DNA of 64,000 nt from Synaphobranchus kaupii (lineage: Eukaryota; Chordata; Actinopteri; Anguilliformes; Synaphobranchidae): positions 10,295,109-10,359,108 of the forward strand of contig CM056389.1 in NCBI GenBank assembly GCA_029718625.1. The letters run 5' to 3'. The notes beneath the pieces are model-generated. The model searched no databases, was not told the origin of the DNA, and saw only the letters and a program-made list of their open reading frames with translations. Both the position numbers and the translations under genes were made by a program. Every line of letters begins with the position of its first letter. The first letter of the stretch is position 1. This document shows, in pieces, positions 1-13,519 of this stretch.

Positions 1-290
1 AGCTGGGGGGTTTTGAGTCGTACCTGTAGACAGGTGGGGGGTTTTGAGTCGTACCTGTAGACAGGTGGGGGGTTTTGAGTCGTACCTGTAGACAGGTGGG
101 GGGTTTTGAGTCGTACCTGTAGACAGGTGGGGGGTTTTGAGTCGTACCTGTAGACAGGTGGGGGGTTTTGAGTCGTACCTGTAGACAGGTGGGGGGTTTT
201 GAGTCGTACCTGTAGACAGGTGGGGGGTTTTGAGTCGTACCTGTAGACAGGTGGGGGGTTTTGAGTTGTAGATTTAGGGGATTTGGGGTC
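1..290. repeat. 31-bp minisatellite in rrm1 intron 17
   Basis: About eight near-identical 31-bp units. On the rrm1 sense strand each unit carries CTGTCTACAGGTACGA, resembling the exon 17 donor ATACAGGTATGA a few bases away, so the array may have been seeded by the exon end. Confidence 0.9.
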
Positions 291-294
291 ATAC

Positions 295-390
295 CTGTAT
301 GGATCCGTTCTGGGCGATGAGCTGGTTCTTCATCTCCTCGCTCCACAGGCCCCTCTCCGTCAGATCCTTCAGCAGGTGGGGGTTCACAAT
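295..390 (-). CDS. rrm1: rrm1 exon 17 (last exon in window)
   Basis: Encodes [16 protein letters not shown] through NGSIQ, then a GTATGA donor. Exons 18 onward lie left of position 1. Confidence 0.95.
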
Positions 391-1590
391 CTGAGGGGGG
401 GGGGGGCACCATTATAAACACCAAGCGTACCCGCCGCCAAATCTCACGCTCATATCCTGGAGAAGAACAATGTAGTCACGTCTATGACAATAATCACACC
501 CTTTACGAACGAACGAACGAACAAACGCCAGTACTGCCCAAGAGCACAGCCACGCAATACAAAACTCACGGTCCCATCCAAGAACGCTGACCACACCCAT
601 GACAAAACTAAACAGTCACAACCGCGAACGTGACCACAACCGCAATCGCTTCCCTGAACGGTTTCGCCCACCTGGAACTCTCCGGAAAGCACCCTGCGGG
701 TGTACAGGTTGCTGGTGTAGGGTTCGATGGACTCGTTGTTGCCCAGGATCTGGGCGGTGGAGGCGGTGGGCATGGGGGCGAGCAGGAGGCTGTTTCTCAC
801 GCCGTGTCTGGAGGGGAACATCGGAGACGGGTACGGTCACGTTTTAGGATCGGCCACATTACCACACACGGATAACACTGGGATACGGAGTCACTGGCCT
901 GAGCGCATCGTCCTAAATACGGTCCTTCACCATTACTGCCCTAATGGGGCAATAGAGTTTCAGCTGCATAATGAGAACATTTAACCCAGGGGTGCACAAC
1001 TGCTGTGTATGTATATGTATGTACAGTACTGTGCAAAAGTCTTAGGCACATGTAAAGAAAATCCTTAAGGCGAAAATCCTTTCAAAAATAATTAAATTAA
1101 AAGTTTCTAAATATCAAACAATTCACTACAAAGAACAGTAAACAATAAAAAACAGAATCAAATCAATATTTGGTGTGACCACCCTTTCCCTTTAAAACAG
1201 CATCAACTCTCTTCGGTACACTGTTGTTCAGTTTTATAAGAAAATCAGCTGGTAGATTGTTCCAAGCATTTTGGAGAACTTGCCACTGTTCTTCTGCAGA
1301 ATTTGGCTGTCTCACTTGCTTCTGTCTGTCCAGGTAATCCCAGACAGCCTCAGTGATGTTGAGAACAGGCCTCTGTGGAGACCATACCATCTGTTGCAGA
1401 ACTCCTTGTTCTTCTTTTCTCTGACGAAAGTTGATTCCAAGATTTTGGAAAATCAATGTTTGGAAATCTACAATTTGCTCTTTTCTATTAACACACTAAT
1501 GCAGAAGACAAAAAATCAACATCTAAGAAAAAATCAACATAAAAAATCTAGGGTGCCTAAGACATTTGCACAGTACTGTATGTGTGTGTG

Positions 1591-1622
<32 letters not shown>

Positions 1623-4600
1623 TGTATGTATGTATGTGCGCATGCATGTGTGGCTGGTATTTGGTCCAACCAATTACCCTGACTTTGTTTCCTAAACTGT
1701 TAATCAAACCAACGACCAGTTCATCTCCAGTTTAATCAGAACGCAGTAGAACATTTTTCTCAAAGGGCACAGTGTTCAGTCTTCAGCTGCAACTCCTGAT
1801 TCTTAAAAAAAAGTGAGACCTAGTGATTAATTGAGCCAATTGAATAAACGCAGAAGTTGGCCTGAAACCCTGAAAGGGATCAGCCCTCGCTGTGCACCCG
1901 ATTTAAGCTGACCCAGGAATGCCGAGATCCTTAAAAAAAATAAAATAAAAAAAGGGAGGGGGGGGCAGACGGGCGGAGGGAGACTGGAGACTCACTTGGC
2001 GATCTTCTCCTTCAACAGCTTCCAGTCCCAGAGATCTGTTGGGGTTTTCTCCCACATGTCATACTGAAGGATCTGAGAGAAAAAAGAAAAAAAAAAGAGA
2101 GAGAGAGAGAGAGAGATCAGGCCCCTTTTCTACCATCTCCATCACTCCTACATCAACTCTGTTGTACATAGTGTACAATTATACATTATATTCCCCCCTA
2201 TCCCATCAACCTGGGGAAACAAATGCACTATACTGCAATATGGAAACCAGACACAGAGCTTCAGGGAGAAAGAGAAATAGGGAGTTGAGAGAGCTAAAGG
2301 TAGAGATAGCAAGGTAAGCGGCAGACAGAGAGAGAGGGTCAGAGGTAAAGAGGGAGAGGGGTAGAGAGAGCAGTAAAGAGAGAGGGAGTGGTGGAGCGCT
2401 AATGGCAGAGAGGTAAAAGCAGACCGGTGTAGAGAAATGTAGAGGTATTCAGAGGTAGAGAGATAATGGTAGAGGTATAGGTACACAGAGGTAGAGAGAG
2501 ATAGATGTAAAGGGGTAGAGACAGAGAGATGGAAAGAGGTACAGAGAAAGGTAGAGACAGAGGTAGAGAGCTAATGGTAGAGAGGTATAGGTATTCAGAG
2601 GTAGAGAGCTAATGGTAGAGGTATAGGTACACAGAGGTAGAGAGAGATAGACGTAAAGGGGTAGAGACAGAGAGATGGAGAGAGGTACAGAGAAAGGTAG
2701 AGACAGAGGTAGAGCTAATGGTAGAGAGGTATAGGTACACAGAGGTAGAGAGAGATAGACGTAAAGGGGTAGAGACAGAGAGACGGAGAGAGGTACAGAG
2801 AAAGGTAGAGACAGAGGTAGAGAGCTAATGGTAGAGAGGTATAGGTATTCAGAGGTAGAGAGATAATGGTAGAGAGGTATAGGTACACAGAGGTAGAGAG
2901 AGATAGATGTAAAGGGGTAGAGACAGAGAGACGGAGAGAGGTACAGAGAAAGGTAGAGACAGAGGTAGATGTAAAGGGGTAGAGACAGAGAGATGGAGAG
3001 AGGTACAGGGAAAGGTAGAGACAGAGAGAGATAGATGTAAAGGGGTAGAGACAGAGAGATGGAGAGAGGTACAGAGAAAGGTAGAGACAGAGGTAGATGT
3101 AAAGGGGTAGAGACAGAGAGATGGAGAGAGGTACAGAGAAAGGTAGAGACAGAGGTAGGGGCACCCACCCCCTTGCTAACGGGCGAGCCCTCGTAGGTCT
3201 CGTAGGGTCCCAGCTCGGCGGCGAGCTCACAGCTGGCCTCCAGGGAGGCGTAGTAGATGGTCTCAAAGATCTGGCAGTTGAGCAGCTGGGCCTGGGGGCT
3301 CTCGAAGGGGAACCTCATCAGGATGAAGGCGTCGGCCAGGCCCTGCACCCCGATACCGATCGGCCTGTGCCTCTTATTGGAGCTCTCCGCCTGAGAGAGG
3401 GGGGTACGGTACGGTAAGAGGGGGGAAGGGTTACCCCAATTATAGCCAGTCAAACGCCCATAGGAAGGATACCTGGGGGGATTCCTCAAACCAGGATGAG
3501 CAGGTGAGCCGGGGGGGTATTCCACAAGGCAGGATTAAGGAGTTAGCTGGATAAAGAGCTGTTCCAGATTTTATTCAGTGCAGTTATCCAGCCAAATCAA
3601 TAATCCTGCTTTGTGGAATACCCGCCAGATAACTCAAAAAATAATACCATGAAATAACCTACAATACCAGCAACTAACAATATGTATGACTAAATCGCAC
3701 CCTAAATACGCATTTTCATATACTGAAATCTCACGAATGTGACGATACAGACATGGCGTTCTCAGAATTATCGGGATAACCTGATCGTGCCGATTTGTGG
3801 AATACCCCCCTGGATGTGATAATTAGATGATTAATTAAGGTAATTAATCAGACTGTACCTCAGGCACTGGGTAGTAGTTGATGTCGATGATCTTGTTGAG
3901 GTTCCTGACGATGACCTTGGTGACGTAGGCCAGCTTGTGGAAGTCGAAGGTGCGCTCCGGGGTCACGTACATGTTGAGGGCGATGGAGGCCAGGTTGCAC
4001 ACGGACACCTGCAAGGTCATAAACAGTAGCTTAAACAGTTGTGCCCCAGTGTACTCTGTGTCCCGTGACTCTGTCCCGTGTACCGTTTAGTATGCAAAAA
4101 TATCCTCCATACTATTTTCCAACCGTACTGTGGAAGTAGGCGGCAGTGTAGTATAATGGTTAAGGAAATGGCCTTGTAACCGAAAGGTTGCAGGTTCGAT
4201 TCCCAGGGAGGACACTGCCGCAAGGTACTTACCCCTGGGCAAGGTACTTAACCTGCATTGCTTCAGTATATATCCAGCTGTATAAATGGATAATATGTAA
4301 AAAATTCAAAAAAAGTTGTGTAAGTCGCTCTGGATAAGAGCGTCTGCTAAATGCCTGTAATGTAATGTGTCGCAAATCGTCCCACGCTTGCGTGGCCGTC
4401 ACGTATATGAAATAGTACTCAATAGTATGAAAGGGCGCTGATTCAGACACAGCCCTAGTGTGTGCTTAGCACAATGGTCCTCAAAGTCAGGTCATATTTG
4501 CATAATTACAAGCCAATTTAAAAAAACAAAGCCCTGGCTTGTTAAAATAAATAAATAAATGAATGAATAAAAGAATTCTGACAACACCCAGTCATCCCCC

Positions 4601-7600
4601 ACCATTTGTTTCCAGATCCACAGGAAAATAAATCACTTCATTATTTTACCAATTGGGATAGATGCACAAGGAGAACTACTGGCTGTTGCGCGTAAGAGCG
4701 CCCCCTCTGGACCGGAGGCCCGCTGTGCTCACCTCGTCCTTGCTGGTGTACTCCACGATCTCCGTGCACAGGTTGCTGCACTTGATGGTGCCCAGGTTCT
4801 GCTGGTTGCTCTTCCTGTTGCAGGCGTCCTTGTACAGCATGTAGGGCGTGCCCGTCTCCGTCTGGGACTCTATTACGGCGTACCAGACCTGCTGCGCCTT
4901 CACCACCCGCTTGGCCTTGCCCTCCCGCTCGTACCTGGGACAGGTGGAGGTGCGCACACAGTGAGGTTCAGGCTAACTCACCTGGCTGAGGACAAGCTGA
5001 TTCTCAATATTACTGGAACATGTGCATTACATTTAGTGATTATAAATGGGCCCCTGTGCCTTCATGCATTTTTGTATTCCGGAGATACACTGATGTTCTC
5101 CACTACTGTATATCGCTATGGATAACAGTGCATGCCAAATTATTGTAATCCAATGTAATGCATTGGCCAAACTGCACTATGGCCGAACTAAAAACAGAGA
5201 AACCAATGAGAAAAAAAAAAAAGATTCAATCTCTCCCCACCCCGAATACAAAGAAAGACTTTAAAAGTGGTCAATTTACACAGGGACAGATGCAAATAAG
5301 CAGTTTATACGACTGGACACATTTTCTACTTTTTGTCCTTCCCTCCCCAACATCACTACGACAAAGCTGTGTACTTTCATTCTAGACTTGTCTGGAATAC
5401 CCGTTCCGCTGTCCCAACGGTCATTCAAATATGCACAACCTGGGGGGGGGGGGGGTATAATACGAAGCAGGATTACTGACTTAGCTGGATAACTGCACTG
5501 AGTAAAACCCAAAGCAGGATTACTCAGTTAGCTGGATAACTGCACCGAGTAAAACCCAAAGCAGGATTACTGAGTTAGCTGGATAACTGCACCGAGTAAA
5601 ACCCAAAGCAGGATTACAGAGTTAGCTGGATAACTGCACTGAGTAAAACCCGTAACTGCCAAATCTGGAACATGGACTGAAGTAAAAAGAGCCACTCCGG
5701 GTTTTACTCACTGCAGTTATCCAGCTAACTCAGTAATCCTGCTTTGTGAAACACACCCCCCCCCCCCCCCCTCAGGTGTGTATAGTGGCTCCTTTACCTG
5801 GTGTACAGTTTCTCAAACTCCTCTCCCCAGCATTCATCCAGGCCGGGGCAATCGCTGGGGCACATCAGAGACCAGTCCTAGAGAGAGAGAAACGGAGACA
5901 GAGACAGAGACAGACGAGTCAGCAATCACATGCAATACAACCCGTTTTCGCACCATTCAAATCTGCGCCAAGACGATCACGGCTGGTAAGATTTTCTACT
6001 CCAGTAGCCACTTTGGCAGGTAATCAATAAGGTTGTGCTATATTGTAAAAGGTAATGTGGCTGATTAAAATGTTGAAATGGCTAGTGATTTTTAGAATAC
6101 ATTTTTTTTAATTTTTTTTTTAAGTTTTAAAAAATGTATTTAATTTCCTGGTGATATGAGGCCTTGCCGGCGAGCTCACCTGGTTGCTTTCGACCCTCTT
6201 CATGAAGAGGTCAGGTATCCACAGGCCGTAGAAGAGATCCCGCGCCCGCTGCTCCTCCTTCCCAGTGTTCTTCTTCAGCTCCAGGAACTCGAAGATGTCG
6301 AAGTGCCAGGGCTCCAGGTACATGGCGAAGGCTCCGGGCCTCTGTGCCAGGGGAACAGGAAACGAGGACCGCGTTACCCCCTCCCCCTCCAAATCTGCAG
6401 CATGTCCGTTAATATTCACCCACTGCCCCCCCAACAAAAACCACACTGGTACCGGCAAATACAGGAACTAAACCCACATTACTGGCACATCAGTACCAGA
6501 GGGAAAATGGGTAGTGCAAACAACCTTTTATTGCACTACAAATAACATGTCTATAAACTACAATCAAAATGGCAGAGGAGTAGGTTGCTTTGCAGCTGGC
6601 AAAGAGGTATATACACCATATAATAGAGGGGAGAAACCGGTGTTACATATGAAATACATACATAACACACATTTCAAATGCATGTAAAACACTGCTCATT
6701 GCCTGGATGTAAGGGTGAAAGTTCACCCCCCTCCCCAACCCCCAGTATCTGTCGTTCCACGGGCCATCAGACATTGGGTGATAGATATAGGGTCATCTTT
6801 GCGCTGAGCGCTAATGCACGTCTACTTGGTCATCATGTGGCGCCGGATCGGTTTTTATGACAAGGGTCATAAAGGGTGCAAGCATTCACCCCCACAGCAC
6901 ATGCAAATACCCGGGTAATCTTTCCAACTGTCTGACTACAGCATGCATTGTGGGGACCAATCTTAAACTTTATAACAAATTACCTGGACAAAGGCATGCA
7001 TTGTGGGGACAAATGAACTTTAGAACAGAAACAAAATCATAACACAGGTCTTATATCCTCCTAATAAAATATATATATATATTTTTTTTTTTACATGGAT
7101 GATAAAACATGTTGCAGTGAAAATATGTTAAAACCATAGACTTGTCCCCCGACAGGGGTCAAAAATTAATTTCTGGTCCTTAGGAGGATATAATCTGAAG
7201 TGGACAGGCGCCCTCTACTGGCAAAGGATTGCAAGCGTTTGAGCGCCTTTGGCTGCCTTGACCCCATGACCACTGACCTTGTTTCCGCCCTGGTCCACGT
7301 AACGAGCCGTGTTGTTGTACACCCGCAGCATGGGAACCAAGCCGTTTGAGTTTCCATTCGTCTGAAACGCAGAAAACATTTTAAATAAATAAATAAATCG
7401 CACAGCATTAAATAGTACAACTAATAGCAGGAGAGAACCTTCAGTAGTAAAAATAGTAAAATACACACGGCCCTAGAGACATTTAGGGTCTAAAAAATTT
7501 ATTTCCAGATTATTCAGGAAGGAAAATAATAAAACTTTTAAAAAATAATAATTTTATAATCACCCACCCCGGCGATGTAGCTGCCCGTGGCCCTGATGCA

Positions 7601-10600
7601 GCTGACTGCCACCCCGATGCCCCCAGCTGATTTGGAAATGAGTGCACACTGCTTCAGCGTGTCGTAGATGCCCTCAATACTGTCGTCCTTCATGGCCAAC
7701 AGGAAACAGCTGGTGGGGGGAATTTTTATTTATTTATAGATTCATGTTCTGTAGACAGTGTTGCCATGTCTGTGGTTTTACAGCTAAATTGGGCTACTTT
7801 CAAAGTGCAGTCACGGGTAAAAATAAATACATTTAAAAAAAGTCGCAAAGCACACACTTATTTTAAATAAGTAAAAATATGATGATTTTTTTTTATTTAA
7901 AATACGTTCGTTTCAGTTAAATATATTTTGGGCTAGTTTTGAGTCGCCATTTGGCAAGTCTGGCAAACTTGTCTGTAGATAGCGGTTTAAAAAAATAAAA
8001 AAAAACACAAACATTTTTAAAAACCTGAATGCAATGCAAAGTGTCTTTACTGAAACCATCGAATACGAGCGTACAGGGCTGTCACGCAGGAGAATGCATC
8101 CCGTATCATTTACAAATAACCATGTACAACAAGTGGGAGTACTGGTGAACTCCTACATAATGAGAAATAACAACATTGACTTGTGACAAGTGGATTCACA
8201 CACATGCACGCACGCACACCTACCTAGACAGTTGTGGCCGGTTGGTGCCAGCGTTGAAGAGTGTTGGGGAGGCATGAGTGAACCACTTCTCAGACAGCAG
8301 GTTGTAGGTCTCGATGGCGGCGTCGATGTCAGTCTTGTGGATGCCGACAGCCACCCTCATCAGCATGTGCTGGGGACGTTCGGCCACTAAACCCAGGATT
8401 AGAGAGACAATCAGCACATTAAACTGGGTCTTTACCCCCAAAATACACTGAGGAACCATCGCCAAATAGTCCAATACCAGATGCCACAAAATAAAGTCAG
8501 TCAATAAAGGGATTCATTCACAAGAGGCAAAAGGCAACTTTTTCTCTTAATCTCCAAATGATAAAGAAAAAGTTTTGAATGACAAACTCATAAATCTGCA
8601 TTAGTAATTTTTTATTTATTTTTTTAAAGCGCTTTAAAAATATTGTTTCAAAAAACATTGACCATTCACTGGACACCTTTAACAGAATTTTAGAGTGTAA
8701 ACGTGTATGTGTACCGACCTTTACCGTCGATCTTCAGGAGGTAGGAGCGCTCCAATGTCTAAGGGCAGGAGAGGAGATTATTTCCACACTCATACCTGGG
8801 GTCTTTTTTGCATACATACAAAATCCACAATTATTGCTGCATCTATTCTTCAATTAAATTAATTTAATCAAAGATAACATTCATAAAGTTAACAGCTTAA
8901 TTTTTTTAACCAAATTTAAAGTGTGTGTGTGAGTGAGTTCCCCTTGAAGATCCTATTTTGAAAAGCATAATCACCTTGAATCCGAAGAAGTTGTAGGAGA
9001 AGTCTCGGTCAAAGATGATGGCAGAGTTCAAACGCTGAAAGAGAAAGAGAGAGAAAGAAAGAGAAAGAACAGGCCAATTACTGCCAGAACACAACAACGA
9101 GACCCTTTATTTAGCAAACCTTCAGCAGAAAATCCTACAGCAGACGCTTACGTCTTTGTTGGCCAGGATGATGTCGAGGGTCTCCTTGGAGATCATGGGA
9201 GAGTGCTTGTCGTTTAGACGGTTTACGTAGTTGTACAGGTCCTCCATCACATCTACAGGTACAGGAAGAACAGCATCAATACAGAGACCTGAACAAACCC
9301 ATCCCAACTTTTCACCACTATAGCTGTGCAATTGATACACGCCAAACAGGATTAACCCTGAGAAACCCAAGCGTTGATTTTATTGATGTAAATTGTTTTT
9401 CTCCTTTTTAAACTGTTTTTAGGAAGCCTCTGATCAAGAAAATTATGAGTTTTTTGAATTTTTTGTTTTTGGGAGGATTTTGTGAAAATGTTGCAAAAAT
9501 GCAACAGTGGGTCCTCATGGTTACAATATTTCACCACTGTTATTTTAACTAAGTCCACAAATTATTAGGCATTGATGATTCAATAACAGTAAAATATATA
9601 TTTTAAATGAATTTTATTAACATGAAACACTCTGATACAGCACACCTGCCCCTAATCATAAATAGCCCACCAAAGGACGTATGACTCATTCTATTTAGAA
9701 TAATTTTTAAAAGTGAAACAAATTAATTGTTTATCATATATATACAGACGGGTGACAAATTAAAGGAAAAACCTGAATAAATGAGTGGAGAAACATATAC
9801 TGTATATACACACACATATATAGTATGTATAATATACAGTCAAGCCGGAAAGTCTGCACACTCCTTTCACCTTCTCCATGGTTTATTACGTTACAGACAA
9901 TAGATTGAGTTCATTTTTTGCCTCAAACATCTACACACAATAGCCAATAATGACGAAGTGAAAACAGGTTTTTAGAAAATATGCAATTTTATTTTACTGA
10001 CAAAAATAGGTTATTTAGGGGTTACATATCTGTACACACCCTTAGCCTAATACTTGGTTGCTGCACCTTTGGCAGCGATTACAGCTTCAAGGCGTCTTGA
10101 AAGAAGGGAAAGAAGCTACGAGCTTGGCACACTTGTTTCTGGACATTTTTGCCCATTCCTCTTGGCATATCCTTGCAAGCTCCGTCAGGTTGGATGGGGA
10201 GCGTCGGTACACAGTCATTTTCAGCTCTTTCCACAGATGTTCAATTGGATTCAGGTCTGGGCTCTGGCTGGGCCACTCAAGGACATGCACAGACTTTCTC
10301 CGAAGCCACTCCTTTGTTCTCTTGGCTGTGTGCTTCGGGTCGTTGTCATGTTGGAAGGTTAACCTTCGCCCCAGTCTGAGGTCCAGAGCGCTCTGGAGCA
10401 GGTTTTCTTCAAGGATCTCGGTGTACTTAGCTGCATTCATCTTTCCCTCTATCAGGACTAGTCGCCCCGTTCCCGCTGCTGAAAAACATCCCCACATCAT
10501 GATGCTGCCACCGCCATGCTTCACTGTAGGGATGGTATTAGCCAGGTGATGAGTGGTGCCTGGTTTCCTCCAGACGTGACGCTTGGTATTCAGGCCAAAA

Positions 10601-13112
10601 AGTTCAATTTTGGTTTCATCAGACCAGAGAATCTTGATTCTCATGGTTTGAGAGTCCTCTAGGTGCCTTTTGGCAAACTCCAAGCGGGCTGTGATGTGCC
10701 TTTTACTAAGGAGGGGCTTCCGTCTGGCCACTCTACCATAAAGGCCTGATTGGTGGAGTGCTGCCTGGATGGTTGATCTTCTGAAATGTTCTCCCATCTC
10801 CACAAGGATACGCTGAAGCTCTGTCAGAGTGACCCTCGGGTTCCTGCTCACCTCCCTGGCCAAGGCCCATCTTCCCCGATTGCTCAGTTTGGCCGGGCGG
10901 CCAGGTCTCGGAAGATTCTTGGTGGTTCCAAACTTCTTCCATTTATGAATGATGGTGGCCACTGTGCTCTTTGGGACCTGTAAAGCTGCAGAGATTTTTC
11001 CGTACCCTTCTCCAGATCTATGCCTTGACACAATCCTGTTTCTGAGGTCTGCAGATAATTCCTTTGACCCCATGGCTTGGAGTTTGCTCTGACATGCACT
11101 GTCAACTGTGGGACCTTATATAGGCAGGTGTTGGCAATCCCCAATCATGTCCAATCAATTGAATTTATCACAGGTGGACTCCAATTAAGTTGTAGAAACA
11201 TCTCAAGCAGTATCAGTGGAAACAAAATGCACCTCAGCTCACTTTTGGATGTCATATCAAAGGGTGTGCACACTTGTGTACATATATTTAACATTTTGAT
11301 TTTTAATAAATTAGCACAAATGTCTAAAAACCTGTTTTCACTTTGTCATCATGGGCTATTTCGTGTAGAATTTTGTGACAAAAAATGAACTCAATCTATT
11401 GTAGAATATGTCTGTAACGTAATAAAACGTGGAGAAGGTGAAAGGAGTGTGCAGACTTTCCGGCTTGACTGTATATATATATATATATACATATATATGT
11501 CATGACAGGAAGGCAGATAAATTGTGTTGCAAGTCATTTGACATGCATTTACCCATGATTCAGTGTGGACTCTCTTGTGTGAATAAGACGACCATTGAAG
11601 CCCAGTGTTGCATTTTTGCAACATTCAAACAAATAGCTCTAAATCATGTATATTATATATCATTTTTTTAATTTTTGGAATTTTCTATCACTAAACATCT
11701 TTGGAATTAAGAAAAAAATTATTAAAGGTCAAATACTTACTTGGACAATTGTCAAAATTGGTGCCAAAGAGAGAGCAGGGGGATCAGAGGGAGGCAGCCA
11801 TGTTGTCTGATCTTTGAAAGGGGTGTGTCTATTTTCCCAGAATATTTTCAAGCAAAAAGTGTTGCTATGATACATTTTAGAGTCTGGGGTGCTGGTATAT
11901 GTAGTTTTTATCTACATTTAGACAGGAATAGGTACTAATGGACCGTTTTTAAAAAATGTTGCACTTTTGCAACTCTGGGTCTCTGAGGGTTTTAAACTGG
12001 GAAGAATCATCCGCTAGTCATTTATAAATCAGCGCTGTCATCCTGGTAATGTGCGAGGTTGTATGCGTTATAAGACTGTCCGATGCAGAGCACCGATTCG
12101 CACTCAAACATTATTCAAAGTAACGGTGAAGCTAACGCTAATCTATGAGGAGGCTGACATGAAGCCCTGCAGGTCTGACCGCCGGAGAGCTTGGCTGTGT
12201 CCAAATCAGAGCCCCATCTACTGCATCCCGTTTACAGTGTACTAGCATACCGTTTAGTATGTGACATGCAGTATGCAAAAAATCTCTACCATACTACTAT
12301 CAGCTAAAACCCGGAAATAAGTACATTATCCGGGGATATTAAGAACACTTAATTTTCTGAACAGCTTTTAAAAACAGTATACTCAACTGGTATACTCAAT
12401 AGTAGACAAGTGCACTGATTCAGACATGGCCCTTGAGTCAAGGAAGTAAATATCTCAAGGTTTAATCTCACCTGCTAATACACCTTATCCCATTAGGAAT
12501 GCAGGTAAATATTGATTTTGGACTACAGTTAAACATAAATCACCTCATATCTTGTCCAAGGCCAATATTGATAGACTACTGAACTCCAGGTCCTGAGGGC
12601 CACGGTGTCTGCAGGTATTTGCTCCAACCATGCACTACACCACCGGATTACACCAATTATTTTACCTCCGTGAAATCAGGTGGTCTAGTGGATGGTCGGA
12701 GCAAATACCGGCCTGCAGGACCTGGAGTTGAGTAGCCCTGACAGACAGACAGAAACACACGCACGCACGCACGCAGGGGGCTGGAGCCCTGTGGGAGCGG
12801 CAATTGGCGGCTGCTCCCGGGTGGGGGTGGGAGGGAGGGGCTCGGAGATAATCGCTGCGCACAGAACGGCCCGGGCGAGTTGGAATCACGGCCAGGAGCT
12901 CGAGGAGTCGCGCCCTGCAGAGGACTACTTCCTACTACCGGCTGACAGGGTTGGGTAGCAGTGATTCTTTAGCAGTTGCTACACAGGGGAATTGCATTAG
13001 AATAGGGATTCAATTGGCTACCAAATTGGGAGAAAATCGGGAGAAAATTGGGGGGGGCAGAAACAAATTTTAAAAAATAAAGAAATAAAAGAAATAAATA
13101 AAAACACAGGCA

Positions 13113-13198
<86 letters not shown>

Positions 13199-13447
13199 GA
13201 CAGACAGACAGACAGACAGGCTCACACACTCACCGCTGAAGACCTTCTTGGTCTCCTTGTGCAGGTTGGAGACGGCGATGCGGGCAGCCAGGATGGCGTA
13301 GTCGGGGTACTTGGTGGTGAGGGTGGCGGTAATCTCAGCAGCCAGGGTGTCAAGCTCCACAGTGGTGACACCGCTGTACAAACCCTGGATCACCTTCATG
13401 GTGATCTGAGTCTACCGGGGCATTGAACAGTCAGTCAGTCAGTCTCA

Positions 13448-13519
<72 letters not shown>

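Noticed and set aside
2449..3525. 358-codon Leu/Ser/Pro repeat protein on the minus strand
   Set aside because: Its first part is out-of-intron rrm1 exon 14; the rest is the pyrimidine-rich minisatellite of intron 14.
4137..4215. Functional tRNA gene
   Set aside because: A and B boxes are present but there is no convincing cloverleaf, and a SINE tail follows.
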